A DNA stretch of 64,000 bases from assembly GCA_018435605.1 (NCBI GenBank), contig JAHDNF010000008.1, positions 127,192 to 191,191 on the forward strand. Direction: 5' to 3'. This stretch comes from a bacterium (lineage in GTDB: Bacteria > Auribacterota > Auribacteria > Auribacterales > Auribacteraceae). Of the stretch, positions 37,716-47,700 are shown in pieces. Every line of letters starts with the position of its first letter. Within the stretch, counting starts at the first letter, position 1. The position numbers and the translations under genes were made by a program. Under the pieces are notes generated by a model. The model ran no database searches. It saw only the letters and a list, made by a program, of their open reading frames with translations, and was not told the DNA's origin.

Positions 37716-38684
37716 ATGAACAGAGAACCTATAAAAAATATCTGCGTATTGTTTTTTGGAATTATGTTCAGCGGATCTATCGCAAGCGCGGCAGTAACGT
37801 TCGACTGGGCGGTAATCGGCAATGCGGGAAATGAGAAGGATGAACAAACAGGTTATGGAGCGGTTGCAGACGAGTACAGCATATCTAAAACAGAGGTAAC
37901 GACGGCTCAGTATGTAGAGTTTTTGAATGCGGTGGCGGCGACGGATACATACGGACTGTATGATACGAATATGGGCGGTTCGACTTGGTATAGTGGAATA
38001 AGCCGCTCCGGAAGTTCGGGGAGCTGGGAATATAGCGCAAATGCGGGCTGGGAGAAAAAACCAGTAGTGTATGTAACTTGGTATGATACGTTGCGTTTTA
38101 CGAACTGGCTACACAACGGACAACAGGGAGCGGGAACGACAGAGTACGGAGCGTACAATATGGCACAGGGGGCATCAGTGGTGCGCCTTGATGGGGCGGA
38201 TTACTGGTTGCCGAGTGAAGATGAGTGGTACAAAGCGGCGTATTATTCACAGAGCGGCACATATTATGACTATGCCACGGGAACGGATATTGTTCCTTCA
38301 CGTACGACTCCAGCGGGAGATACGGGAAATAGCGCAAATTATTATGATGGAAATACTTATCTGGGTTTAACAGATGTAGGGGCGTATGATGAATCAGAAA
38401 GTCCTTATGGGACTTATGACCAGAATGGAAACGTATGGGAATGGAACGAGGCTTTAATAGACAGTAACCGCGGCTTGCGTGGCGGTTCGTGGAGTGACCA
38501 GCCCTACCTGCCCGCTTCCTACCGTAGCTACGGCGATCCGGCTTTCGGGTACTATTATGTCGGCTTTCGTGTTGCAAGTTCCTTCACCGGAAACGAGGGG
38601 GGAGCTGTTCCTGAGCCTGCAAGTGTAGGACTTGTACTGCTAAGTGTGGGTGGCTTGGTACTGCGTCGGGCAAAACGAGCTTAA
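37716..38684 (+). CDS. Formylglycine-generating-enzyme (SUMF1)-like protein with PEP-CTERM anchor
   Basis: A 322-residue exported protein: signal peptide (residues 7-26, cleavage after ASA), an FGE-sulfatase/SUMF1 fold at ~40-290 (SISKTEVTTAQYVEFLN; YWLPSEDEWYKAAYY; YDQNGNVWEWNE; RGLRGGSW; GFRVA), then a C-terminal VPEPAS motif, TM helix and Arg-rich tail (LRRAKRA). The PEP-CTERM signal implies sorting by an exosortase encoded elsewhere. The segment lacks the paired active-site cysteines of true FGE, so it is more likely a binding or C-type-lectin-like version than a sulfatase activator. A terminator follows. Confidence 0.92.
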   Translation: MNREPIKNICVLFFGIMFSGSIASAAVTFDWAVIGNAGNEKDEQTGYGAVADEYSISKTEVTTAQYVEFLNAVAATDTYGLYDTNMGGSTWYSGISRSGSSGSWEYSANAGWEKKPVVYVTWYDTLRFTNWLHNGQQGAGTTEYGAYNMAQGASVVRLDGADYWLPSEDEWYKAAYYSQSGTYYDYATGTDIVPSRTTPAGDTGNSANYYDGNTYLGLTDVGAYDESESPYGTYDQNGNVWEWNEALIDSNRGLRGGSWSDQPYLPASYRSYGDPAFGYYYVGFRVASSFTGNEGGAVPEPASVGLVLLSVGGLVLRRAKRA

Positions 38685-38715
38685 CCCTTTCAGATTGCAA
38701 TTTCGATAGATTGAG

Positions 38716-38749
38716 AAAAGCCTGCTTTGACCAACAAAGCAGGCTTTTT
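38716..38749. terminator. Rho-independent terminator (bidirectional)
   Basis: AAAAGCCTGCTTTG, loop ACCAA, then CAAAGCAGGCTTTTT: a perfect 14-bp stem with a T-run on the plus side and T residues on the minus side from the A-run. It ends the PEP-CTERM transcript. The remaining bases to 38931 show no gene that I can support. Confidence 0.85.
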
Positions 38750-38931
38750 CTATGCACTCTTAATCCACTGATGCAACTCATAAATCATCTTCAAATCCCC
38801 GGACACAAAGTTCAAAGTGGTGATGGTCGGGCGTCGGGCGTACTTTTTTTTTATTGCGCAATAATCTTAAAAGACGTAAACCTGCTGAAGTGTCGCAATG
38901 GATTCAAACAATTAAGTGATGAGGTATCCCT

Positions 38932-39570
38932 TTATCTTCTTTCGCCCTCGCTGTTATCCTTATATCTATAGAGATTCTTTATAATCTCAGGGCCGATGAT
39001 TCCACCTGAGATAACCAATTTCATTGTTTCATCGATAGGCCAGTTGGGGTCAATAGTTTGAGATTCTTTAAGAATAATCAGAACTCCGGAAGTAGGGTTA
39101 GGTACGGTTGGAACAAAAACTTTTAAAAGATTCTCTCCGGTCTGTTCACTTTTAATTGTACCTGTAACAAATCCGATGACCCATGTTTCCGGTTTAAAAT
39201 ATTCAATCAATACAACTCGTTTAAATATCTGTTTTTCAGGAAGAGATAATGTGTTTGATAGTTGTTTCCCGACTTGATAAACCGTGTTAATCAGCGGGAT
39301 ACGCAATGTAATATTGTCGAGAAGCCCAAACAATTTTTTGCCGAGTATATTACTGGCAATTATCCCGATAGACAATAAGACAATAATGAATATGAATAAT
39401 CCAAGTCCCGGAAGACGATAACCGATGTAATTTTTTAATAAATCCATAATCCGTTTATCGATAAAAACATAAATGATCCGTATAGCGACTATTGTCAGTC
39501 CTATCGGAATCAAGGTCAGTAATCCTCTGAAAATATACATTTTGAAATGTTTAATAAGGTCTTTAATCAT
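38932..39570 (-). CDS. DUF502 family membrane protein
   Basis: A 212-residue protein with two TM helices (residues ~13-35 and ~55-76), followed by the conserved DUF502 soluble segment (IPLINTVYQVGKQL; FKRVVLIEYFKPETWVIGFVTG; VFVPTVPNPTSGVLIILKES). The family is widespread and of unknown function. It lies 1 base after the exchanger gene, so the two form an operon. The C-terminus is charged. Confidence 0.92.
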   Translation of the reverse strand: MIKDLIKHFKMYIFRGLLTLIPIGLTIVAIRIIYVFIDKRIMDLLKNYIGYRLPGLGLFIFIIVLLSIGIIASNILGKKLFGLLDNITLRIPLINTVYQVGKQLSNTLSLPEKQIFKRVVLIEYFKPETWVIGFVTGTIKSEQTGENLLKVFVPTVPNPTSGVLIILKESQTIDPNWPIDETMKLVISGGIIGPEIIKNLYRYKDNSEGERR

Positions 39571-39571
39571 A

Positions 39572-40528
39572 CTAACCTCTTTTTATAAGATAAATTATAT
39601 AAAGAGCATAAAGCACAAGGAAGACGAATCCTTCCCATTTATCGAGTATCCGTTTCTTCCCCGTGAACATGAAAAGAAATAAAAGTAAACTGGATGCAAT
39701 CAATACCAGTATATCCGCATTAAAGTAAGTTGGTATCACCAATGGTGTAGTTAAAGCGGAAATAGAAAGTATGAAAAATATGTTAAAAATGTTTGATCCG
39801 ACAATATTTCCTAAAGCGATATCGGAATTCTTCTTATATGCGGCTACCGCTGTAGTAGCCAGCTCCGGTAAAGACGTACCCGCTGAAACTATGGTCAGAC
39901 CGATCAGCGACTGACTGACTCCTAACCGACTGGCAATAAACACTGACCCATCAACAACCATCTTTCCTCCAAAAACCAACCCTGTAATACCTAAAAGAAT
40001 CATAAATAGCGATTTAGCAAGACTCATTTTTCCTTCATCGCCATATAAAGCGTTGTTGTCTGTATTTTTATATATACAGGCAATGTAATATAAAAAAATT
40101 GCAAAAAAAGCCATAAGAACAAGGCCGTCTATAAAGGAAATTATGGAATAATCTAATTTATCAAACAAAACATCATTAGCAAGGATTCCAAGCACTAATG
40201 CCGCAAGTAAACCAAATGGTATTTCTCTCCAAACAGTGCCTTTGGTAACTGTTAAAGGATAGATCGTAGAAGAGATACCTAAAATACAAAGTATATTGAA
40301 TATATTACTGCCCACAATATTTCCTATAGAAATATCTGTATTCCCATTAAGGCTCGCAAAAGTATTGACGAGAAGTTCCGGCATGGATGTACCGAAAGCT
40401 ACAACGGTCAAGCCTATCATCAGATCAGATACACCTATTCGCTTTGCTAAAGCGGATGAACCGTTGACTAGAAAATCAGCACCTTTTATCAGAAAGATAA
40501 ATCCCACACCTAATAAAAGAATACTCAT
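39572..40528 (-). CDS. Calcium/sodium antiporter, CaCA family
   Basis: A 318-residue protein of about 10 TM helices (YrbG-like size). The two inverted alpha-repeats are conspicuous: GLTVVAFGTSMPELLVN with GNIVGSNIFNIL, and GLTIVSAGTSLPELATT with GNIVGSNIFNIF. The Glu in each PEL motif and the Ser/Asn of the GNIVGSN motifs line the ion pathway. It exchanges Na+ for Ca2+ (or K+-dependent variants) at the inner membrane. It is co-transcribed with the DUF502 gene. Confidence 0.95.
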   Translation of the reverse strand: MSILLLGVGFIFLIKGADFLVNGSSALAKRIGVSDLMIGLTVVAFGTSMPELLVNTFASLNGNTDISIGNIVGSNIFNILCILGISSTIYPLTVTKGTVWREIPFGLLAALVLGILANDVLFDKLDYSIISFIDGLVLMAFFAIFLYYIACIYKNTDNNALYGDEGKMSLAKSLFMILLGITGLVFGGKMVVDGSVFIASRLGVSQSLIGLTIVSAGTSLPELATTAVAAYKKNSDIALGNIVGSNIFNIFFILSISALTTPLVIPTYFNADILVLIASSLLLFLFMFTGKKRILDKWEGFVFLVLYALYIIYLIKRG

Positions 40529-40680
40529 ATTGGCTTGTTGCTCCTTGATATTATTTTATATTCAACTGTTCCCCTGATGTTAGCCTATGAATTGTAGATT
40601 TGGTTGGATAAATATATACATAAGTTAAAATAAGCGCGATATAGCGCCGTTCTGCTTAAAATATTGTTCGAATAATAACA

Positions 40681-40706
40681 GGGATACGCTGAAAACAGCG
40701 TATCCC
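40681..40706 (-). terminator. Hairpin terminator after the DUF3313-like lipoprotein gene
   Basis: GGGATACGCTG, loop AAAA, CAGCGTATCCC: a perfect 11-bp stem, followed in the minus direction by a T-rich stretch (TGTTATTATTCG). It lies 30 bases beyond the stop at 40737. Confidence 0.7.
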
Positions 40707-40736
40707 ATATTAGTAATAATCTAAGTAATACTTATA

Positions 40737-41468
40737 TTACCACGGCTTTAAGCCGAACGTAGCGGAATCTTTGACTATTTCACCCGGTTTTCGATTTCCG
40801 ATCGCCACGAATTGATGAGCCCAATCTTCTATAACCTCTTTGGCATGGCTGTACCATGTCAGGTTTTTTGTCGTAAGAAGATATTTCTTTTCCTGTTCTC
40901 TGTCGGCAAACATGGCGACTATTGTACCGCTTTGTCCGTCACGAACACGCGACTCAAAAGCTACTGTACTCAAATTTGTCTGGTTTAGCAGAGTAACCGC
41001 CGCGCCAGCTCCGAACGGCGCAAACCGGGCAAGTTTCAAATAAGGTTTGTTTGGGGTTAATTCGATTATAGCTAATTCCACTACAACCGTTTTTTCGTCA
41101 GGTTGGTTTACAACTTTAAACCGTTTGTTAGGATCATCTTTGAACGCTTTTTCGAAAGTTTTCTTAGTGAAGTCGGCTACTTCTTCGACATCTTTTTTTA
41201 AATCGCTATAACTTTTGAACGAATTTTGCCACCAGTTGCTGTCGTCAAGCAAAATGTAAGATGTATTGACCGGAGCAATGTATACCTTATCATAAGGAGT
41301 CAAATCGAAACCTTCTTGTATCCACGCGCTGTGAAATGGCAAGTCCTCGCGTTTTTCCATATAAGACGACTGAACGAAATCCGTAGTCCGTTTGCTGGGC
41401 GCGGCTTTACAACCTGCGATAGATAAACATAACCCCAAAATCAAAATACAGTAAATGGAACTTCTCAT
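40737..41468 (-). CDS. DUF3313-like lipoprotein
   Basis: A 243-residue lipoprotein: signal peptide residues 4-19 and lipobox SIAGC (Cys20). The mature part contains DLTPYDKVYIAPVNTSYI, typical of DUF3313 outer-membrane-associated lipoproteins, and a NWW motif. The family function is unknown. A GGAGG lies before the ATG, and a hairpin terminator lies downstream. Confidence 0.85.
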   Translation of the reverse strand: MRSSIYCILILGLCLSIAGCKAAPSKRTTDFVQSSYMEKREDLPFHSAWIQEGFDLTPYDKVYIAPVNTSYILLDDSNWWQNSFKSYSDLKKDVEEVADFTKKTFEKAFKDDPNKRFKVVNQPDEKTVVVELAIIELTPNKPYLKLARFAPFGAGAAVTLLNQTNLSTVAFESRVRDGQSGTIVAMFADREQEKKYLLTTKNLTWYSHAKEVIEDWAHQFVAIGNRKPGEIVKDSATFGLKPW

Positions 41469-41700
41469 AGCTAACCTCCTTAGATAGTTGTTGTAAGATA
41501 ACGTATATCAAACACTAAACTTGGCCGTTTAATAATAGCAGGCAGTCATATAGGGAATAAATCTAAAAAAGACAGGCCGTTACAGGCTAAAGAGAAAAGA
41601 AGCCTAAGAAAACTTGGGATCATTTAAAGATCACGACTGTTTTTTCAGTGCTTTCATAAATCAATTATGGCAATAACGTTTTTTAAATTTTCTGAAAACA

Positions 41701-41709
41701 TGGTATAAT
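41701..41709 (+). promoter_or_regulatory. Extended -10 promoter element of giant 2
   Basis: TGGTATAAT, a TGn-TATAAT extended -10, 39 bases upstream of the giant's ATG. There is no good -35. The same TGnTATAAT occurs upstream of the other two giants. The 279-base gap from the lipoprotein start holds nothing else that I can support. Confidence 0.5.
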
Positions 41710-41747
41710 GGATTTTAAAAATAAACAATGAAAAAGAAATATGTATC

Positions 41748-44700
41748 ATGCGATTAAATAAAATTTTTTTCTGCATTTTTTTTACACTATACCTATCATA
41801 TTATCCGATATGTGAGCATGCATTGTGCCAAGATTCAGATTTCTTGGACTCTATCGCCATACCCCCGACATACGGAACCATAACAGACCGCTTCGACGGA
41901 GATAAAGACGACCGTGTCGTTTTGTATATCAAGGATATACACACAAGTTTTTCCGCACAAAAAAATATTGCCCTTATTTTGGATTTTCTGACGAAACAAT
42001 ATGACATACAAGTTATCGGAACTGAAGGAGCGGAAGGCAATTTCGACACAAGCGATTTATCAGCTTTCCCCGATTTAGAAACAAGGGAAGCGGTTGCTGA
42101 ATATTTTTTCAATAAAGGACTTATAGACGGAGCTGAATATCTGTCTATTGCCATGCATGACGACTCTTCCGCTCGTACTTTTTCTATTGTCGGCATTGAA
42201 AACAGAGATTTGTATAAAATTAACTTGAACGCTTACAGTTGCGTTAAAAATCAGAATGATAAACTCGAGCGGTTTATAGAGTTTTTAACCGAAGCCGGTT
42301 TGGTGATGCGGCAACAAACTTATTGTGACGATTTGTTGAAATTCAACGAGGCTGTGGGATCTTTTCACAACAACAATACCGATTTTTTAACTTATTGCCA
42401 ACAGCTTCTTTATTTTGCGAACGAACACGGCGTCGAATATACCGGTTATAAAAATTTTTCAGCTATGTGCGAACTGATCGGCATGGAAGTTAACCTTGAT
42501 ATGACCCGCATTGAAGTTGAACGCGCGTTTCTCATAGGCGAGATCAAGACATTAGCCCCTGAAAACATAGGGGTAGAGATGATGCAAAAGGAGATACAAT
42601 ATAAAATAAATAAACTCCAGCCTATAGAATATATCTCATATCTGAAACGGCTTGCCGCAACCTACGGAGCTGATATAAATCAATATTCCAACCTGAAACA
42701 ATTTATCACGTATATTGAGCTATACAGCCGGATAAACAAAAAAAACATTATCGATGAATGTGATGCGCTTGAGGAAGTTATCTTTGGTTCATTATTCAAA
42801 ACCGATGATCAGCGATTTACTTACTTCGTATCGAGATATGTCGACCTGTTGAAAAAGTGCGCCGGTCTTCAGCTTTCTCCCGCAATGTTCGAACGGTTTC
42901 GCTCATACCGAGATCAATACGCATTGGATGAAGTTATCGACAAAATTTTCCGTATTTCGTCATTGCGGTTCGATTCGGATGGATTCGATGAGTCTGTGAT
43001 ATATCATTTCGAGACATTCTATTCGACCGCTCATCAGCGTGAAACAGCTTTAGCGCAATCAATGTTAAACATTTTGCGCGCTAAAGGCAAAAAAAACGGT
43101 ATTCTCATAGCCGGCGGATACCATGTCGACGGCATAACCGGCTATCTGCGCGATAGAGGTATTTCTTATGCGATAATAACTCCTGCCAGCGACAGAAAAT
43201 CTTCCGAAATACCGTATCTGTCGTTGTTGAGCGATTTTAGAACTCCGCTTGATCAGCTTTTGGAAGCGTATACCGGCACTCTAAAAGTGGCTTCGTGGCT
43301 TGCATCCGAGCCTCTGGCATATCCTGACAGAAAACCTATTCTCACAGTCAAAATGAAAACATTGTTTACCTGTACTAAACTGTTTAACTTATATGTCGCG
43401 CAACGTAAAAAAGCGATACCCGATATCGCAATAGCGCAGGACGAATTGCGTAACGCAATAAATCATATAATTCAAATGGCCGGATACGAATCTATAATAA
43501 ATGTTGCCGATGTTGAAATTACCGATACTGACGTTATAGGGGAGTTGGTTTTTCCTGATAAACCTCATGTTTCCCGTATTGTAGTTCGATGTAGCGACAC
43601 AGAACCTTACGGTTATTTTGACAGCGATATAGAAGACCGGTTTCTGGAAGTTGTAAAATTATCCACAGGTGTTACAGAGCAATTTTTCGATTACACAACA
43701 TATTTATCGTATCGTTTGCGCGAACACCTCTTAACCCGAATGATCCTAAGCGTTATCGCTGAAAACCCTGCTTCGACCAAACTGATCCATGAAGAACTTA
43801 ATAACAGATTTCCTTCAGTAGAACCGGATGAAGCGGACGTTCAGTATATCATTAAAAAACTTCTTGATAACAAAATACTTATTTCGATTACATATTCGAT
43901 GGATGAGATACGTTACGCCTTATCTAATCAACCCGGAATGGATCTGTTTATTTCAGCATTTTGCCGGTCAGCCGAGTTGGGTGAGGCGGTTGATAACCCG
44001 TTGCAGACAGAGATGATTACTGCTTTCAGGTCGGAAATAGATGAAGTTATATTACAAAATTATCCTGTGTTAAGGCGTATATCCGCAATCATGATCGAAC
44101 CTTCAATTTCTTTAAAAACTGTTTACGATGTATTCCGGCAACTACATGGCAATGAACAATTAATTATATCCGATGATTTGCCGGTATATCTTGTTCCTGT
44201 TCCCGATTTGGACGGTTCATACGAAAAATTATATATTCTTAGGCGTGAGCATGTTAAAAACCATTCAGGAAATGCAGGAAATACCGGAAACGTCGTGTTT
44301 ACATCTGTTCCTAATCTTATCCCTATAGACCAAGTTCAGTATCTTCATTCGTTGACCGCCGCAGAAAATGATTTATGGCAACTAGTGGCTATAGGCGACG
44401 AAGAAACGGAATCATTGTTGATATCGGAATATCAGTACATCGCCGAGAGTGTTGCAAAGAAGATGTCTTTTGCACTGCGCAATTCGAGGTATCATAATAA
44501 TTCGAATTTAGACCCGAACGATTTGTTTGTAGTTGCCCAAAAAGGTTTGCTCAATGCTATCCGCGCTTTCGATCCGGATAGAGGCGTTCCTTTCCCAGGC
44601 TATGCTACGATAGTGGTAAAGAACGAAGTACGGCGAGAGTTAGCGTCTTCAAATTGGATAAAGGCTTCTATTAGTACTCAGATTCGAACAATGTATACTG

Positions 44701-47700
44701 CACGGTCGGAATTCGAAAAAGAATATGAACGCCTGCCCAACGACGAAGAATTAGCTGATTATATGAATACGTCAGTCCAAAAAGTATGGCAACTTAAAGA
44801 ATTGTCTGCCAATCAGTTTTTGTCTCTCGACGAGCCTGTTTCATCTTCTGCCCCAAAAAGCTCTCCGTTGTCGGATATTATTGGGGATAAATTTCAGAAA
44901 TCTCCTGAAGCTATACTGATTGAAAAACAAAGACTGGAACTGCTTAAGTATGCGCTTGAGTATTTACCTGATCGGGAGCGAGATATTGTAGAACGCCGTT
45001 ATATTAAAGAGATGACACTCGATCAGGTCGGCCAGATATACCTTCTATCAAGGGAACGTATTCGCCAGATTGAAGAAGACGCCTTAGAGCGGTTAAAGAA
45101 TATTATGAGTCTGATGTTAGGGCTTGGATATGAAAATTTGAAAGAAGTTAAAAATAACATAGCGGACGTTGTGGACAATCTTACTCCTCAGGATCGCGAA
45201 ATTATTATGTTGAGTTTCAGCGGTAAACTTACCGACGAACAGATAGCGCAACGGCTCAATATGTATGTGATACATATTCGAAGAAAACGTAATGCTATTG
45301 TTGAGCAGATCACACGGGCTGTTCTGTCTATGCCTTTCGACGAGGCAATTCTGGATATTATGGAAGAAAAACTTAGTAGCTCTATGGAGCAACTTTTAAC
45401 GAATATAATAGAAGACAGAGAAACATATATGCTCGATATTCTGGAAGATATTGCTCTTAAATCATTTGACTTATCGCTCAGCATGGAACAGGTTCGGGAT
45501 TCATTGTCTATCTATTCTTCTATGTTATCCCCAATTGAGGTTGAAGTATTGATGTTAATTCATTATGAAGGGAAAAACACCGCTGAAATTGCGGAGATTA
45601 TTAATTATCCTCAACAAAAAATTGTTTTCATACTTCAAAACGCCAGAACAAAAATAGAAAATCGTCTGAAAGTAGTTCAATATGTTGAAGATAAATATCG
45701 TGGAGAACTTGCCGGCGCAACGCTTGACGCTGTAAACAAACTTCCATTGAGCGATAGAGAAGTCGTATTGGGATTGCTCTATGACGGAAAAAGTAGGTCG
45801 GAATTGGCTGAGGAATACAATATTACTCCATCCGGCATTGGAGTAAGAAAATGGTCGGCTTTAAAGGAATTACAAAACGCATTGTTCGAATCGGTAAAGT
45901 TTTTCTTGCCTTTCGACGGGCATACTGACGTATTGGCAGATCCGTCGTTAAAGAGGTTCGAATCATTGTTGCAGGGAATTTTATTCGATATACCCCGCTC
46001 ATCGTTTTCCACCGAAGAACTTATCCGCCCGCAAACGCTTGTCGATGTGCTCGAATCGGTTGTTCAATCACGAATGTCACCGAAGATCGATCAGGCTACT
46101 TTACGGCAATTATTGGAGTTATATGTACCTTTTCTCAATGACCGCGACCGTGAAATATTGATGTTGCGCTATTCGCGAGGATTGAGCGTTACTGATGTGT
46201 CTAAGGCTACCGGTATCACAGTAAACACTCTCACTCCGATAATTTATCGCCAAATAATGCCTGCCCTTGAATCATATATAAAACAGTATATTGTTTTTGA
46301 CGAATATGGAATCGATAAAATAATGGAAATAGTAGCTGAATCTATTGAGCAACTGCCTCCAAGAGAAAAGTTTATTATCATCTATTATGCTTACGATCAT
46401 CTATCCCAAGATAAGATAGCAGATGTGCTGAATATAACTAAATATCAGGACAATCACCGTAGAAAATTGGAACTTGCTCAACGGCATGTTAAAGATATTT
46501 TTCTTGAAATAAATACCGATACGAATATCGGCAGTATACTCTCGTCAGGCGTTTCAGCTATCCGGTACACACTGTATTGGTTGCCCTTTAACATACAGCG
46601 ATCTCGATTCCATGTACCTGAACTGACCGATGCGGTCAACACTGAAGCAGTGGATATCGACAATATTCAGTTCGATCAATATAATCCCGAATTTCTTGAA
46701 AATTTGTTCAAATGGCTATTTCCTGACACAACTCCGGATAGTTTGACTTTGCGGCACCTGAGCGCTTTTATGGATACCCTCAGTGAACAGCAGTTTTATG
46801 TATTATATTATCGTTTCGGCGAAAATATAGTCACTCGACGAATCATTGGGGAAAAGCTCAATATCACTGAGGAAACAGTAAACAGTATCATGAAAAAAAT
46901 GAAAAAAGAATTGGCGCGACGCCTGAAGTTTTTAGATCAGTTCACTGCTGATGAACGCTCACATTTAAGACGGCTCCTTGCGGATACAATCGATAATCTT
47001 CTGGTGCCGGTTGAGTACAAAACAATGCTTGTTTATTTATATTATGACGCGATGGGCAATAAAGAAACCGCTGAGAAACTCGGGTTTGAAAATCCATCAA
47101 ATTCGCCTCATCAAAAAACGGCGACAATAAAGAAATTGCAAAAATCGTTTACCGATAAAATAGATAATCCTACTTTACGTACACAGTTTACCGGATCGAC
47201 AAAAAACATTATGGAGTTTTTATATACTTTGAAATCAGAAATACCTCGGGAACGATTTGGAATCGCGGAATCACCCACAGGGAGAAAACGCGCCGACCTG
47301 AAGGCATTTTCACAAGATACACCCACTCAACCTGCCGAATATACCGATGCTCCGGCGACGGATCAGGCGGAAACATTCTTATTTACACCTGCGCAGGTAA
47401 ACAAGCTTTTTGAGAATTATTCCGAAGAATATATTGATGAATTAAAGCGTTATCTGGATTATTTCTCGTTGTCACCGGATGGCGCAATATTGCCTAATCC
47501 GCTGATAGTTAACCGTAACTTATTGTTTAAAAACCTAAGGTCTAACGAAATATCCGCCGAATCTTTTGCGGGATCTTTTTCTCCTTACTATGCGCAACTT
47601 CTCAGGTATGTGTTTGAACGTGCAGGATACCTTGAAGTAAATACGGCTGACTATGATGTTCTGTTAATAGATATTGATACGCTTGATGTTCCAAAAGTAA

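Noticed and set aside
38711-38971. An 86-codon plus-strand frame after the PEP-CTERM gene
   Set aside because: It starts inside the terminator hairpin and runs into the opposite-strand DUF502 gene; no supporting site or composition.
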